Below the pieces are notes generated by a model that was not told the DNA's origin, searched no databases, and saw nothing but the letters and a program-made list of their open reading frames with translations. 64,000 nt of DNA. It comes from a virus. The translations under genes were made by a program, and so were the position numbers. The stretch lies in the IMG/VR virus record IMGVR_UViG_3300027902_000008, positions 1-64,000 of that record; one strand, written 5' to 3'. This document shows, piece by piece, positions 25,825 through 34,064 of the stretch (position 1 is its first letter; each line of letters begins with the position of its first letter).

Positions 25825-27165
25825 ATGATGAAGGTTTCAATAATTGGAGTCAAGGCAGATAAAGTCAATAGAAGACTACGAAGGAGGGTTAGAATGGCTG
25901 AAGTTAAGGAAGAAAATATCAATGTGAGTATCAACGGAAATGTTTTACCACAGGAGTTTAATGTATTTGATATTGTGAGCAGGTTTAAAAAGCATTTTGA
26001 CGAAGTGGAAAAGCACTTTGTTGAGAGGAAAAATGAATTAGAGCAGATTAAGTATGCAATGCTTATCAAAGAACACGTTTTACTTAAAGGAAAGACAGGA
26101 ACGGCAAAGAGCAAACTTGGTAAATATTGCTTTAACTTTATCAAGGGAGCAAAAACATTTGCTATTCAATTAAGCAAGTTTATGTCAGAGGAGTATCTTT
26201 TTGGTGCTATTGATATTACCAAAATGAGAAACGAAGGTAAGGTTGAGCACATAACTACCGATAGCATAATAGATTGCGAGTTTGCCTTTATTGATGAAGT
26301 GTTTGATGGGAATGACGCTTTATTGCGTTCTCTTTTGGAAGTGCTTAATGAAAGGAAGTTCACAAGGCATACCCAAAGATTAGACGCAAAGTTGCATACT
26401 GCGATACTTACCTCTAATTATGTCAGGGAAGATGAAGCGACTGAAGCCTTTCTTGACAGGATTATGTTTAAATCAGATGTAAAGCCAGTAACAAGCAATA
26501 AAAACAGAATGAATATGTATCATACCTTTGTTAAGCACGGAGATAAGGGACATATTCAATTAGGAAAGATTCTTGATGGTAAAGCAGTAACATATGAAGA
26601 GTTAGTTAGCCTTGCTAACTTTATATTGAGTGATGCTGTTGAGTTGCCTGAGCCAGTTCTCAAGCTTTATGATTTGATTTTGAGGGAGTATTCAAAGCAA
26701 CTTAGTTGTTATATCTCTGACAGGAAAGCAAATAAGATGCTCAATATGTTGAAGGCTTCTGCTGTTATGAATGGAAGGAAGAGGGCTAACTTTGATGATA
26801 TTGAGTCTGTTAAGTTTGCTTTAGTAACCTTGAATAATGACCAACAGGAAGAAGTATTTAGGGCAGTATTTACAAAGCTGATGTCTGATAATGTAAAGTA
26901 TGAAGGAGTAGTAAATGAGATGGGAGAACTTGAAAAGATATTTAATGTTCTTCTTAAGAGTTCAGACCAAAAGTTAAATCCTAAATCAAAGGAAATCCTT
27001 GAGTTAAATGAGGAAGCCCAACTTTTTGAACAGAAAATACTTCAACATAACTTCTGTAATGGAACTGGGTTTAAAGATACTGATGTGAAATTTAGTGAAA
27101 TAAGGCAGGGAACTGATAGGATAATCAGGGAGATTGCCAAAACCTTAAAACTACAAAATAAGTAG
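25825..27165 (+). CDS. MoxR-type AAA+ ATPase
   Basis: 446 residues. Walker A GKTGTAKSK near residue 90, Walker B with FAFIDEVF near 153, and the sensor-1-like AILTSNY near 196 give a MoxR/RavA-class AAA+ module. The gene is followed by a VWA-domain protein, the standard partner; together such pairs act as chaperones that insert metals or remodel protein complexes. A second start at 25894 also has a good ribosome site (GGAGGG), so the 23 basic N-terminal residues may be absent. Confidence 0.85.
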   Translation: MMKVSIIGVKADKVNRRLRRRVRMAEVKEENINVSINGNVLPQEFNVFDIVSRFKKHFDEVEKHFVERKNELEQIKYAMLIKEHVLLKGKTGTAKSKLGKYCFNFIKGAKTFAIQLSKFMSEEYLFGAIDITKMRNEGKVEHITTDSIIDCEFAFIDEVFDGNDALLRSLLEVLNERKFTRHTQRLDAKLHTAILTSNYVREDEATEAFLDRIMFKSDVKPVTSNKNRMNMYHTFVKHGDKGHIQLGKILDGKAVTYEELVSLANFILSDAVELPEPVLKLYDLILREYSKQLSCYISDRKANKMLNMLKASAVMNGRKRANFDDIESVKFALVTLNNDQQEEVFRAVFTKLMSDNVKYEGVVNEMGELEKIFNVLLKSSDQKLNPKSKEILELNEEAQLFEQKILQHNFCNGTGFKDTDVKFSEIRQGTDRIIREIAKTLKLQNK

Positions 27166-27173
27166 GAGGCGAA

Positions 27174-28523
27174 ATGAGGACAATTGTAACTCCTCTTTCA
27201 AAAGAAGAGAAAAAAGCAATCAAGGAAATGGCTGCAAACTCTAAGCTTTCTGATAGGGTAGATATTGTAGAGGATATCTACGGCTTTATGAAACAACCAG
27301 AAATGATAGAGGAAGCTGACATTACAGAAGAGTTAATAGATGAGTTTGTAAATGGTAAGTTTGAATATTATATTCCTATGAAACAAAAGGTAAAGGGCAG
27401 GATAGACTTCTTTAATAGGATAATGAATCATTCTTATTATGGAAAGTTTAGAGACCTTAATCCAGATGAGGGTGCTTGTATTCTATTGGATATGTTGAAT
27501 GCCTTTTATAAAGAGAAGAAAGAGCAGGAGAAAGACGGAGGGGGGAAGGGTTCTCACGATGAAGCAATGAGGGAATTTGAGGACATAATCCGCTATGGCA
27601 GGGAACTCTTTGATTTGCTTGATGACCCTTGGTTCAGAAAACTTATGGAACAACCTGAATCTGGATGCGGTAGTGGTCAAGATAAGAAACCAGACCAACT
27701 TCCTCAAATGGTTAAAAATATGGTTGCAGGTATGGGTAATGTTATCCATATGTATGAGTTATCAAAGAGATTGGAATTTACCATAAGGGCAAGCAAAAAG
27801 GGAAAATGGAATGAAGTTCCTTTCCCAGATAACGGTATGGATATCAGCCGTATGAAAAAGATAAGGGACATTACTCAATTACTTCCTTCTCAATTAGCTC
27901 TTGATGATGATGTCTTCCTTAAGAAGTTGCTGAGCAAAGAACTACTCAAAAAGAAGTATATGCAAAGACAGGAAAAACGGCAGATACTTTATATGATTGT
28001 AGATAGCAGTGGCAGTATGTCTGATAACGTATTAAAGAATATGATGAAAATAGATGTATGCAAGTCTGTAACTATAGCATTGATGAAAAAGATGATAGAG
28101 AATGAAGATTTCTTCTATTTTAGATGGTTTACAACAGGAGTAAGTCCTTTGCATAAGATTAAAACTAAAGAAGAGGCAATGGACTTTTTGCCAAAATTAG
28201 TTTATGGGCAGAATGCAGATGGAGGAACTAATATACAAAATGCAATAAGGGTTGCTACTGAAGATTTGAAAAGTAAGCAACTTGAACATTGGGATTTGGC
28301 TGATATTCTCTTGGTAAGCGATGGAATTGCTGTTGTTAATGTAGAGGAATGTAATAAGATGCTTGAAGGAATAGATATGCACACTATTATGATTACACAC
28401 GAAAAGCTGGATAAGAACAATGAATTTCATAGTAATATGATTCAGATGTCAAAAAACTTTATGATGACTAACTGTTATGATGAAACAGACGTTGTGGAGA
28501 TAGCAAATATTTTTACTAAATAG
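27174..28523 (+). CDS. VWA-domain partner of the AAA+ ATPase
   Basis: 449 residues behind AGGAGGCG. The C-terminal third is a von Willebrand A domain with a complete MIDAS: DSSGS near residue 277, Thr in GGTNIQ near 350, and Asp in LVSDG near 381. The N-terminal part is helical and charged with an internal Lys-rich loop. MoxR-VWA pairs are known chaperone modules in bacteria and phages; the client here is unknown. Confidence 0.85.
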   Translation: MRTIVTPLSKEEKKAIKEMAANSKLSDRVDIVEDIYGFMKQPEMIEEADITEELIDEFVNGKFEYYIPMKQKVKGRIDFFNRIMNHSYYGKFRDLNPDEGACILLDMLNAFYKEKKEQEKDGGGKGSHDEAMREFEDIIRYGRELFDLLDDPWFRKLMEQPESGCGSGQDKKPDQLPQMVKNMVAGMGNVIHMYELSKRLEFTIRASKKGKWNEVPFPDNGMDISRMKKIRDITQLLPSQLALDDDVFLKKLLSKELLKKKYMQRQEKRQILYMIVDSSGSMSDNVLKNMMKIDVCKSVTIALMKKMIENEDFFYFRWFTTGVSPLHKIKTKEEAMDFLPKLVYGQNADGGTNIQNAIRVATEDLKSKQLEHWDLADILLVSDGIAVVNVEECNKMLEGIDMHTIMITHEKLDKNNEFHSNMIQMSKNFMMTNCYDETDVVEIANIFTK

Positions 28524-28532
28524 GAGAAGATA

Positions 28533-29120
28533 ATGAACGAAAACGTTAAAAACTTTGCTGATAATCTTAACAATCTTATAGCAAACTCTAAATCAAGGGA
28601 AGAGGCAATGGGTAAGCCTTATCTTGAATTGTATGAAAGTGATAGAATGTATAAAAACATCTTTGTTATTTCAAGACAATGGAAGGATACCGAAATAAGT
28701 ATTGAAAAAGAAAGCGGAAATTATGAGAAAAAAACTATTAAAGCAAGATGGGGATTTAAGGTATTATCTAAAGAAGATAAGAATAAGATGATTACTTTTG
28801 CTTTCTATTTTGGTGATGTAGATAATAATGATGACTGGTGGAATAAAAGAAAAGGAGGCACAATAAAGATACCAGTTTCAAAGGAAAAGTTTGAAGAACT
28901 TGTTAAGGTAATGGAGTCTTTTGCAAACGCAGCACCAGATGAATTAACTTACTGCCTTCAAGATTATACTAAGTTTTTTGATAAAAAAACGCAACTTCAT
29001 TATGGTCAGGCAACAAAGCAGATGGAGGTTAAGACTGTCAAATTGAATAAAAAATCAATGAAAAAACTTAAAGAATGGGAGGATAAAAATGGAAACTCAA
29101 AGAGAAAAGATAATGGATGA
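28533..29120 (+). CDS. Hypothetical protein
   Basis: 195 residues. Mixed fold with two Trp-rich stretches and a Lys-rich C-terminus. It follows the AAA+/VWA pair by nine bases and may belong to the same function. No family recognised. The next gene starts 32 bases before its end behind GGGAGG. Confidence 0.65.
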   Translation: MNENVKNFADNLNNLIANSKSREEAMGKPYLELYESDRMYKNIFVISRQWKDTEISIEKESGNYEKKTIKARWGFKVLSKEDKNKMITFAFYFGDVDNNDDWWNKRKGGTIKIPVSKEKFEELVKVMESFANAAPDELTYCLQDYTKFFDKKTQLHYGQATKQMEVKTVKLNKKSMKKLKEWEDKNGNSKRKDNG

Positions 29121-29496
29121 GATAGAGTTTGGGGATTTTGTTTTAAAGTATGAAGAAGAGATAAATAAGATTCAAGATATGATTAGGCAGCCATTTGAAA
29201 ATGAAGTTAATGCCATTGAAAAACAAATTGGTAATTTAAGTGCTAAGATGGAATTTATATCTTGGTGTTTGGCACGAGCTAAAGAACTTCTTATAAATGC
29301 ACAACACAGGGCATTAATACCAAAGAGAAAAGATATTACTGATACTGATAGGCGTTTGGCTCTTGATTTTAGCACTTCCAAGGAAACATTGCTTGTTAAC
29401 TGGCTTGAAGGTGTAGATGAGAAAATAGGCAAATATCTTGATAAATTGCAAAGTGTTCTATCAACAGAAAGAGCCATATATGAGAAGGCAGGATAA
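29089..29496 (+). CDS. Coiled-coil hypothetical protein
   Basis: 135 residues, nearly all helical, with heptad-like spacing in EVNAIEKQIGNLSAKMEFI. Start set by GGGAGGATAAAA inside the previous gene. Possibly the third member of the AAA+/VWA cluster. Function unknown. Confidence 0.65.
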   Translation: METQREKIMDEIEFGDFVLKYEEEINKIQDMIRQPFENEVNAIEKQIGNLSAKMEFISWCLARAKELLINAQHRALIPKRKDITDTDRRLALDFSTSKETLLVNWLEGVDEKIGKYLDKLQSVLSTERAIYEKAG

Positions 29497-29643
29497 ATGA
29501 AAAAGCATAGAATATTGTATCAGTTAAAGAAGACAAGGTTTCTTAATCCAAAAGTTAGGAGGGGTGGTAATGTTAAAAATAGACGAGATGTGGAAGGAGG
29601 GGTATGCCAAGCGGAGTCTACATTAGGACTGCATATCACATAG
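29497..29643 (+). CDS. Doubtful small basic ORF before HNH gene
   Basis: 48 residues from an ATG adjacent to the previous stop, basic in the first half. The second half runs through two ribosome-site-like purine tracts and into the HNH gene, so the true gene may be shorter or a remnant left by HNH insertion. An 18-residue frame at 29570-29626 also has a ribosome site. Confidence 0.3.
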   Translation: MKKHRILYQLKKTRFLNPKVRRGGNVKNRRDVEGGVCQAESTLGLHIT

Positions 29644-30011
29644 AGATAAACAGGGAAAGCCATAAAGGGATAACTTCGGCAAATAAAGGTAAGTTTGGCG
29701 ATAAAAGCTCAAAATGGAAAGGGAAATTTATAAATCATAATGGTTATACTATGGTTTATTGCCCAAACCACCCATATGCTATATCATCAAGAGTGTATCA
29801 ACATCGTTTAAAAATTGAGAAGTGCATTGGAAGATATTTATTACCTGAAGAAGACACGCACCACTTGAATGGAATAAAAACTGATAACAAGCTTAGAAAT
29901 CTTATGGCATTTTCTAACCACTCTGCTCATATAAGATTTCATAAAAATCCTAATAATGTTAAAGCAAGAGAAATTATTTTTAATGGGAGGAAGTATGCTA
30001 AAAATAACTGA
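29604..30011 (+). CDS. HNH homing endonuclease
   Basis: 135 residues behind GGAGGGGT. It opens MPSGVYIRT, a NUMOD-like start common in phage HNH enzymes, and carries the HNH core VYQHRLKIEK then EEDTHHLNGIKTDNKLRNL and a final SAHIRFH. Free-standing HNH enzymes nick or cut related phage genomes to spread. Related to the gene at 33208 at both ends (IIFNGR versus IIFDGR). Confidence 0.85.
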   Translation: MPSGVYIRTAYHIEINRESHKGITSANKGKFGDKSSKWKGKFINHNGYTMVYCPNHPYAISSRVYQHRLKIEKCIGRYLLPEEDTHHLNGIKTDNKLRNLMAFSNHSAHIRFHKNPNNVKAREIIFNGRKYAKNN

Positions 30012-30243
30012 AATGTTCGCATTCATAGCGGAAAATAAAGAAGGAGAAGGAGTTATGGGTGTAGGTAGTCCAATGGGTCTTGTGCCTTTGGTTGGTGCTG
30101 ATATGACAAGGATTAAGAGCCTTTATCCCATAGCCTTAGATGTTAGCAAGATAACAGGAATACCTTTCAGGGTGGTTAAGTTTACCAATAGACAAGATAT
30201 TACTGAAGAGGTTAAAAATGCGTATAGTAATGAAAAAAGGTGA
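29995..30243 (+). CDS. Hypothetical protein
   Basis: 82 residues; start at 29995 follows GGGAGGAAGT, while an earlier in-frame start at 29956 lies deeper in the HNH gene. It has the look of a small host-takeover protein: GVMGVGSPMGLVPLVG then a PFRVVKFTNR strand. Not recognised. Confidence 0.6.
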   Translation: MLKITEMFAFIAENKEGEGVMGVGSPMGLVPLVGADMTRIKSLYPIALDVSKITGIPFRVVKFTNRQDITEEVKNAYSNEKR

Positions 30244-30661
30244 TTTTAGATTTGGTAAATCACAAAACGGAGTAGTGATAGTATTCAGGAAATCTATACT
30301 TGATATAGAAAGGTCTGGATTAAAGTATGAAGACCAAGACGTATCTACGCAGTGGTCTTGTGAAATTTTGAATGGAAAGATAGGTATGGTTCATTTGGAG
30401 GTTTGCTGGGATAAGTTTAATGAAGCTGTTATCATTCCTTTTGATGTCAAGGAGCCTGAGATAAGAGTTATATGTAGGCAGGTGGCTACTGATAAAAGGA
30501 TTAACTTCGCAAATGTAGATTTTCTTGAAGAAGCAGTTGGGGGGATTAGTAAGGGATTATATGCTGAAGTTAATAGAAATCAAGTATTAGATTGGCTTGA
30601 TGCTGAAGATTCTGGTGCATTTATGAATATCTGGTTTAGGAATAATCCTCAAAGCACTTAG
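30218..30661 (+). CDS. Hypothetical protein
   Basis: 147 residues behind GAAGAGGTT, overlapping the previous gene by 26 bases. Mixed alpha/beta with no membrane segment. No family recognised; the run of hypothetical genes here is uniform in spacing and codon use. Confidence 0.6.
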   Translation: MRIVMKKGDFRFGKSQNGVVIVFRKSILDIERSGLKYEDQDVSTQWSCEILNGKIGMVHLEVCWDKFNEAVIIPFDVKEPEIRVICRQVATDKRINFANVDFLEEAVGGISKGLYAEVNRNQVLDWLDAEDSGAFMNIWFRNNPQST

Positions 30662-30670
30662 GAGATTAAT

Positions 30671-31078
30671 ATGGAATTTACTGTTGATGATTATATTTTA
30701 GGTATGTGGTTTGCTGAGGCTCCTAATGGAGACAACTGGCAAATGACAATAATCAAGAGAGATGGTAAGTGGTTAGGAGAATATAGATTCAGATATAAGA
30801 AAGATGATAAGGTATGGCATTCAAACGATAGGAAAAGTTTCTATAACTTTAAAATACCAGAAGAAGAAACTGAAGAGGAAGTATTAAAGAAAATGGAAGT
30901 ATTTTTTGATGTTATCAAAATACAATATCCAAGGGGTGAGTTTATATCAATAAAAGGAGACTTTAATAAGTTTATCTTTAGAATGGCACAAGAGCCTTGG
31001 TTTAATATAAAGAAAATATCTCAGGAAGATTTTGAAAAGGAATATGGCAAGGAAGGAGGGCAAGATGGTGAAATATAA
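30671..31078 (+). CDS. Hypothetical protein
   Basis: 135 residues behind AGGAGATTA. Trp-rich N-terminus (WFAEAPNGDNWQMTIIKRDG) that looks beta-stranded, then an acidic helix. Overlaps the following membrane gene by 14 bases. Function unknown. Confidence 0.62.
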   Translation: MEFTVDDYILGMWFAEAPNGDNWQMTIIKRDGKWLGEYRFRYKKDDKVWHSNDRKSFYNFKIPEEETEEEVLKKMEVFFDVIKIQYPRGEFISIKGDFNKFIFRMAQEPWFNIKKISQEDFEKEYGKEGGQDGEI

Positions 31079-31340
31079 ATATGTTCCATTAAAGTCTTTA
31101 TTTAAATCCTATTCTAAAACTCTAATATGGATTTTAAATACTTTGCTTCAATCATTACTTTATTCAATAGCACAAAAACAGGTAACTCTATTTTTTATGG
31201 CTTTTGGATTAGGAATGATGTTATCTGATTATATGTGCGAAAGATTGCATAGTAATGAATGGATAAGAAGGCATATTGATGATGAGTTTAATAAGGCTCT
31301 GCTTCTAATTGAGGCAGAAAAGATAAAGAATGGAGACTAA
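31065..31340 (+). CDS. Membrane protein
   Basis: 91 residues from an ATG behind GGAAGGAGGG; an earlier start at 31032 lies inside the upstream gene without a ribosome site. Two hydrophobic helices (residues about 18-38 and 43-58), charged C-terminus. Role unknown. Confidence 0.62.
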   Translation: MVKYKYVPLKSLFKSYSKTLIWILNTLLQSLLYSIAQKQVTLFFMAFGLGMMLSDYMCERLHSNEWIRRHIDDEFNKALLLIEAEKIKNGD

Positions 31341-31341
31341 T

Positions 31342-31578
31342 ATGGAAACATTTCATAGTGAACACGCCTTTGAAATTAAGAAAACCAAAGAACAATTTGG
31401 CTTAACGTTTTCTAAGGGTGCTTGGGAAATGATGATGAGTGCTATAGTTCATTGGTTAGGAAAACAAGTATTTGACCACTGGGCTACAAAACATTTGAAA
31501 ATAAAGATAGTTATTGATGGAGAATACAATCCAGAAGAAAAGCCCAAAAAAGGAGGGGACAATGGTAAAGAAAATTGA
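31342..31578 (+). CDS. Hypothetical protein
   Basis: 78 residues; ATG 31342 is preceded by GGAG at a good distance, better than the in-frame ATG at 31330. Helical with a Lys/Pro/Gly-rich end. The purine-rich end also serves as ribosome site for the next gene. Unknown function. Confidence 0.58.
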   Translation: METFHSEHAFEIKKTKEQFGLTFSKGAWEMMMSAIVHWLGKQVFDHWATKHLKIKIVIDGEYNPEEKPKKGGDNGKEN

Positions 31579-31819
31579 TTTTAAAAATTACATTGGAGAA
31601 GGTGCTGTTAAGATGGAGGAAGCAGATGGCACAAGGAGATGTAGATGTGGTAATAAGATTCTCAAAGGTGAAAAACATACGGTTATTTATTCTCCAAATG
31701 GAAGATTTCAACCAAAAAGATATAACTTCTGTAGACAATGTTCTGTAGGCTTGCTTATTGCTGAGAGCCAGAGGTTATTTGATATAGAAACTAAGATGTT
31801 TGGACAAGGAGGGGCTTGA
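31562..31819 (+). CDS. Small zinc-finger protein
   Basis: 85 residues behind AAGGAGGGGAC. CRC near residue 28 and CRQC near 58 form a likely CxC...CxxC zinc site around a beta hairpin. Its stop overlaps the next start (TGATG). Not assigned to a family. Confidence 0.65.
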   Translation: MVKKIDFKNYIGEGAVKMEEADGTRRCRCGNKILKGEKHTVIYSPNGRFQPKRYNFCRQCSVGLLIAESQRLFDIETKMFGQGGA

Positions 31820-32022
31820 TGTCAAGAATTAAAGCCAAAAATAGAGGAAAGTGTCCTTATTGTGGAAGTATTGGATTCTGGATGTCTAAGTCAAAACTTG
31901 CTTGTGCAATACTCAAAATGATAGGATTCGGCAGTAAGAAGTCTATTTATAGTGATGGAAACTTCTCTAAAGAAGAGATGTTTGCCATCTATGAATACTT
32001 AAGAACCATACATTCTTCATAG
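31819..32022 (+). CDS. Small Cys-motif protein
   Basis: 67 residues behind AAGGAGGGG. Begins with RGKCPYCGS, half of a zinc ribbon, with one more Cys later; ends in a helix. Translationally coupled to the zinc-finger gene before it. Confidence 0.6.
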   Translation: MSRIKAKNRGKCPYCGSIGFWMSKSKLACAILKMIGFGSKKSIYSDGNFSKEEMFAIYEYLRTIHSS

Positions 32023-32029
32023 GAGAAAA

Positions 32030-32890
32030 ATGAAGACTTTTTTGTTTGAGCCTATACTTAATATACCAGAGCAGAAGATTGGTAAATGGGAAATAAAGCA
32101 TAAATTAATTAAAGCAGGGGAAGAGATAACGATTGTATCTGTTCGTGATGCTATATTTAGTGGTAAGAAATCTCAAAAAGCTATTGTTGATAATCCAATT
32201 ATTGTCCATCAACTTTATGGAGACGGCGGTTTATGGATGTCAGATAGCCCACAAGAAAATGAAGGGCAAAGAGATATAGTAGAGAAATGCAAAGGTAATG
32301 TTTTAATCGGTGGCTTAGGATTAGGTTATATAGCCTCTATGCTTGATAGAAAGAAAAATGTTAAATCTATAACAGTAGTTGAGTTAGAGAAAGATGTTAT
32401 AAGCCTTGTATGGAAACATTTAAATTTAAAGAAATCTGAAATTATTCATATGGATTTATTTGATTATCTTAAAAGCACCAAAAAGAAGTTTAACTGGGTT
32501 TATTATGATATTTGGACTCCAACAGGAGAAGATATACTTTATACTCATATTAGACCTCTGAAGACATTATCTAAGGGCAAGGTTCCATTTAAGCATATTC
32601 TTTGTTGGTCTGAAGCCACTATGTTAGGTCAGATGATGTTAAACTTACATACTACTATACAAATAGGATATGATAAACAACTGGGTATTGTAAGATTATC
32701 TGAAAAGGAGTTTCAAGATTACTACCATCTTAGTAGGACTACTTGGGCTTATTATAATTGGTTCAGGCAAATGAAACCAGATAATGACTTTGCAGTAATA
32801 ATGGCTAAACATTATGTTTCTACCTATACGGATTATGATGAGTGGATTAAGATTTGGGGTAAATGGGATAAGAAGGAGGTGAAATTATAA
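32030..32890 (+). CDS. Class I SAM methyltransferase-fold protein
   Basis: 286 residues behind TAGGAG. The Rossmann core is visible: VLIGGLGLGYIASML (SAM glycine loop) then SITVVELEKDVI (acidic end of strand 2) and FNWVYYDIW. The layout is closest to spermidine-synthase-like or related small-molecule enzymes; there is no DPPY-type DNA methyltransferase motif. Substrate unknown. Could contribute to nucleotide or sugar modification, but it stands alone here. Confidence 0.65.
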   Translation: MKTFLFEPILNIPEQKIGKWEIKHKLIKAGEEITIVSVRDAIFSGKKSQKAIVDNPIIVHQLYGDGGLWMSDSPQENEGQRDIVEKCKGNVLIGGLGLGYIASMLDRKKNVKSITVVELEKDVISLVWKHLNLKKSEIIHMDLFDYLKSTKKKFNWVYYDIWTPTGEDILYTHIRPLKTLSKGKVPFKHILCWSEATMLGQMMLNLHTTIQIGYDKQLGIVRLSEKEFQDYYHLSRTTWAYYNWFRQMKPDNDFAVIMAKHYVSTYTDYDEWIKIWGKWDKKEVKL

Positions 32891-32893
32891 TTT

Positions 32894-32977
32894 AATTAGC
32901 ACTCTATTTCAGAGAAGGGCAGGAAACTTTAAGAACTACATCATAATGAAAGCCACGGATTCCTGCCCTTACTAATT
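32894..32977 (+). other. Long intergenic hairpin
   Basis: An 11-bp perfect stem (32915-32925 with 32960-32970) encloses a 34-nt loop; AATTAG 32894-32899 pairs with CTAATT 32972-32977 outside it. No T-run follows, so a processing or attenuation signal is more likely than a standard terminator. It ends just before the ribosome site of the next gene. Confidence 0.55.
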
Positions 32978-32990
32978 TTAGGAGGTTAAT

Positions 32991-33227
32991 ATGGTGAAGC
33001 CAAATGAGAAATTCCATTCCTGTGATTGTGATATGAGATATATCAGAGAAGGAGATAGCACTGAAACCATCAAGGCATTCTTTCAGGCACATCCTTTTAT
33101 GCTTGGTTTTTTAACTGGATTTATTTTTAAGAAAGGAACGGATACTTTTGCAAAGATTCTCCAAGAAGTTGCAGAAGAAAATTATAGAAAGAAAGGAGGC
33201 TGGGGTAATGCCAATAGGAGTGTATAA
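32991..33227 (+). CDS. Hypothetical protein
   Basis: 78 residues behind AGGAGG. Starts with a small Cys/His patch (HSCDCD) and has a hydrophobic stretch, PFMLGFLTGFIF, that could be a membrane helix. Overlaps the HNH start by 20 bases. Function unknown. Confidence 0.58.
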   Translation: MVKPNEKFHSCDCDMRYIREGDSTETIKAFFQAHPFMLGFLTGFIFKKGTDTFAKILQEVAEENYRKKGGWGNANRSV

Positions 33228-33690
33228 GAGAACCAAAAAGCATTTAGCGAGATTAAAGAAGCAAATATTGAAATATAGTTTTTCAAAAAGTGGTAGAAAA
33301 CTATCTTTTACTTCTCGCAAGAAACAAGCTAAAACTATGTTGGGACATACAGTTTCAATAGCCACCCGTAATAAAATCAGAAGAAAGCTTCTTTTGAAAG
33401 ATGGAACAAGAAGAATCTATAATGGTTATGTTAATGTGTATGACTCTAAGCATCCAAGAAGGAGAAGGGTGTTTGAACATCATCTTATCATAGAGAAATA
33501 TATTAGAAGATTAATAAGGAAAGGTGAGGAAGGGCATCATATAAATGGCATTAAAACAGATAACCGTCCTCAAAATTTGATGTTATTTCGCAATAAAAGT
33601 GCACATACAAGGTTTGAAAATAAATTATTATTAAAGAAATCACCGATTAAGAAGTCAGATATTATATTTGATGGAAGGCTATTGCCTTAA
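33208..33690 (+). CDS. HNH homing endonuclease
   Basis: 160 residues behind AAAGGAGGCTGGGGT; a frame start at 33148 lies in the previous gene. Opens MPIGVYKRTKKH, has a NUMOD-like GHTVSIATRNKIRRK helix, and the HNH core EHHLIIEKYI, EGHHINGIKTDNRPQNL and SAHTRFE. Second copy of the family seen at 29604, with a longer basic linker. It borders the GTTNN repeat arrays. Confidence 0.85.
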   Translation: MPIGVYKRTKKHLARLKKQILKYSFSKSGRKLSFTSRKKQAKTMLGHTVSIATRNKIRRKLLLKDGTRRIYNGYVNVYDSKHPRRRRVFEHHLIIEKYIRRLIRKGEEGHHINGIKTDNRPQNLMLFRNKSAHTRFENKLLLKKSPIKKSDIIFDGRLLP

Positions 33691-33744
33691 AAAGTATCCA
33701 ATGAGAATTATGGTAATCCCAAAGGATGGGGAAGGAGATAGTAG

Positions 33745-33879
33745 GTTAGATTCTGTTCAGTTAGATTATGTTTTGGTAGATTAAATTGAGTTACTTTTAA
33801 TTTCTTTGTGTTGAATTCTGTTATTTTGTTTTGTGTTGAGTTTAGTTAAGTTGCGTTACGTTGTATTAAATAAAGTTGG
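33745..33879 (+). repeat. GTTNN pentamer array 1a
   Basis: Twenty-seven 5-nt units in constant phase; nearly all read [G/A/T]TTNN (mostly GTT), the two spacer bases vary. G+T-rich, C-poor on the + strand. Only the units at 33775 (GGT) and 33870 (ATA) break the pattern. Noncoding: a period of five cannot keep a reading frame, and stops are frequent. A 27-codon frame at 33702-33785 runs into it and is not supported. Confidence 0.85.
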
Positions 33880-33910
33880 AGAAAGGGCAGGTGATAGATT
33901 ATGTAAATAT

Positions 33911-34045
33911 GTTGAGTTAATTTAAGTTGGTTTCGGTTGGATTAGGTTAAGTTAATTTCGGTCAAGTTAATTTCAGTTCAGCTTTGTTGTGTTAGCTTAA
34001 TTTCTTTTTGGTTCTGTTAAGCTAATTTTGGTTGGGTTGTGTTAT
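33911..34045 (+). repeat. GTTNN pentamer array 1b
   Basis: Twenty-seven further pentamers in one constant phase, separated from array 1a by 31 bases that include GGGCAGG. Triplets are GTT or TTT in most units, with single GTC, GCT, CTT and ATT variants. It ends 19 bases before the start of the gene at 34065, so it would lie in that gene's mRNA leader. Confidence 0.9.
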
Positions 34046-34064
34046 ATCTAAAGGGAGGATACAA

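Noticed and set aside
32030-32890. DNA methyltransferase
   Set aside because: The SAM-binding core is present but no DPPY/NPPY or PC motif is seen; the layout is closer to spermidine-synthase-like enzymes.
33702-33785. 27-codon frame running into array 1a
   Set aside because: No ribosome site and half of it lies in the repeat.
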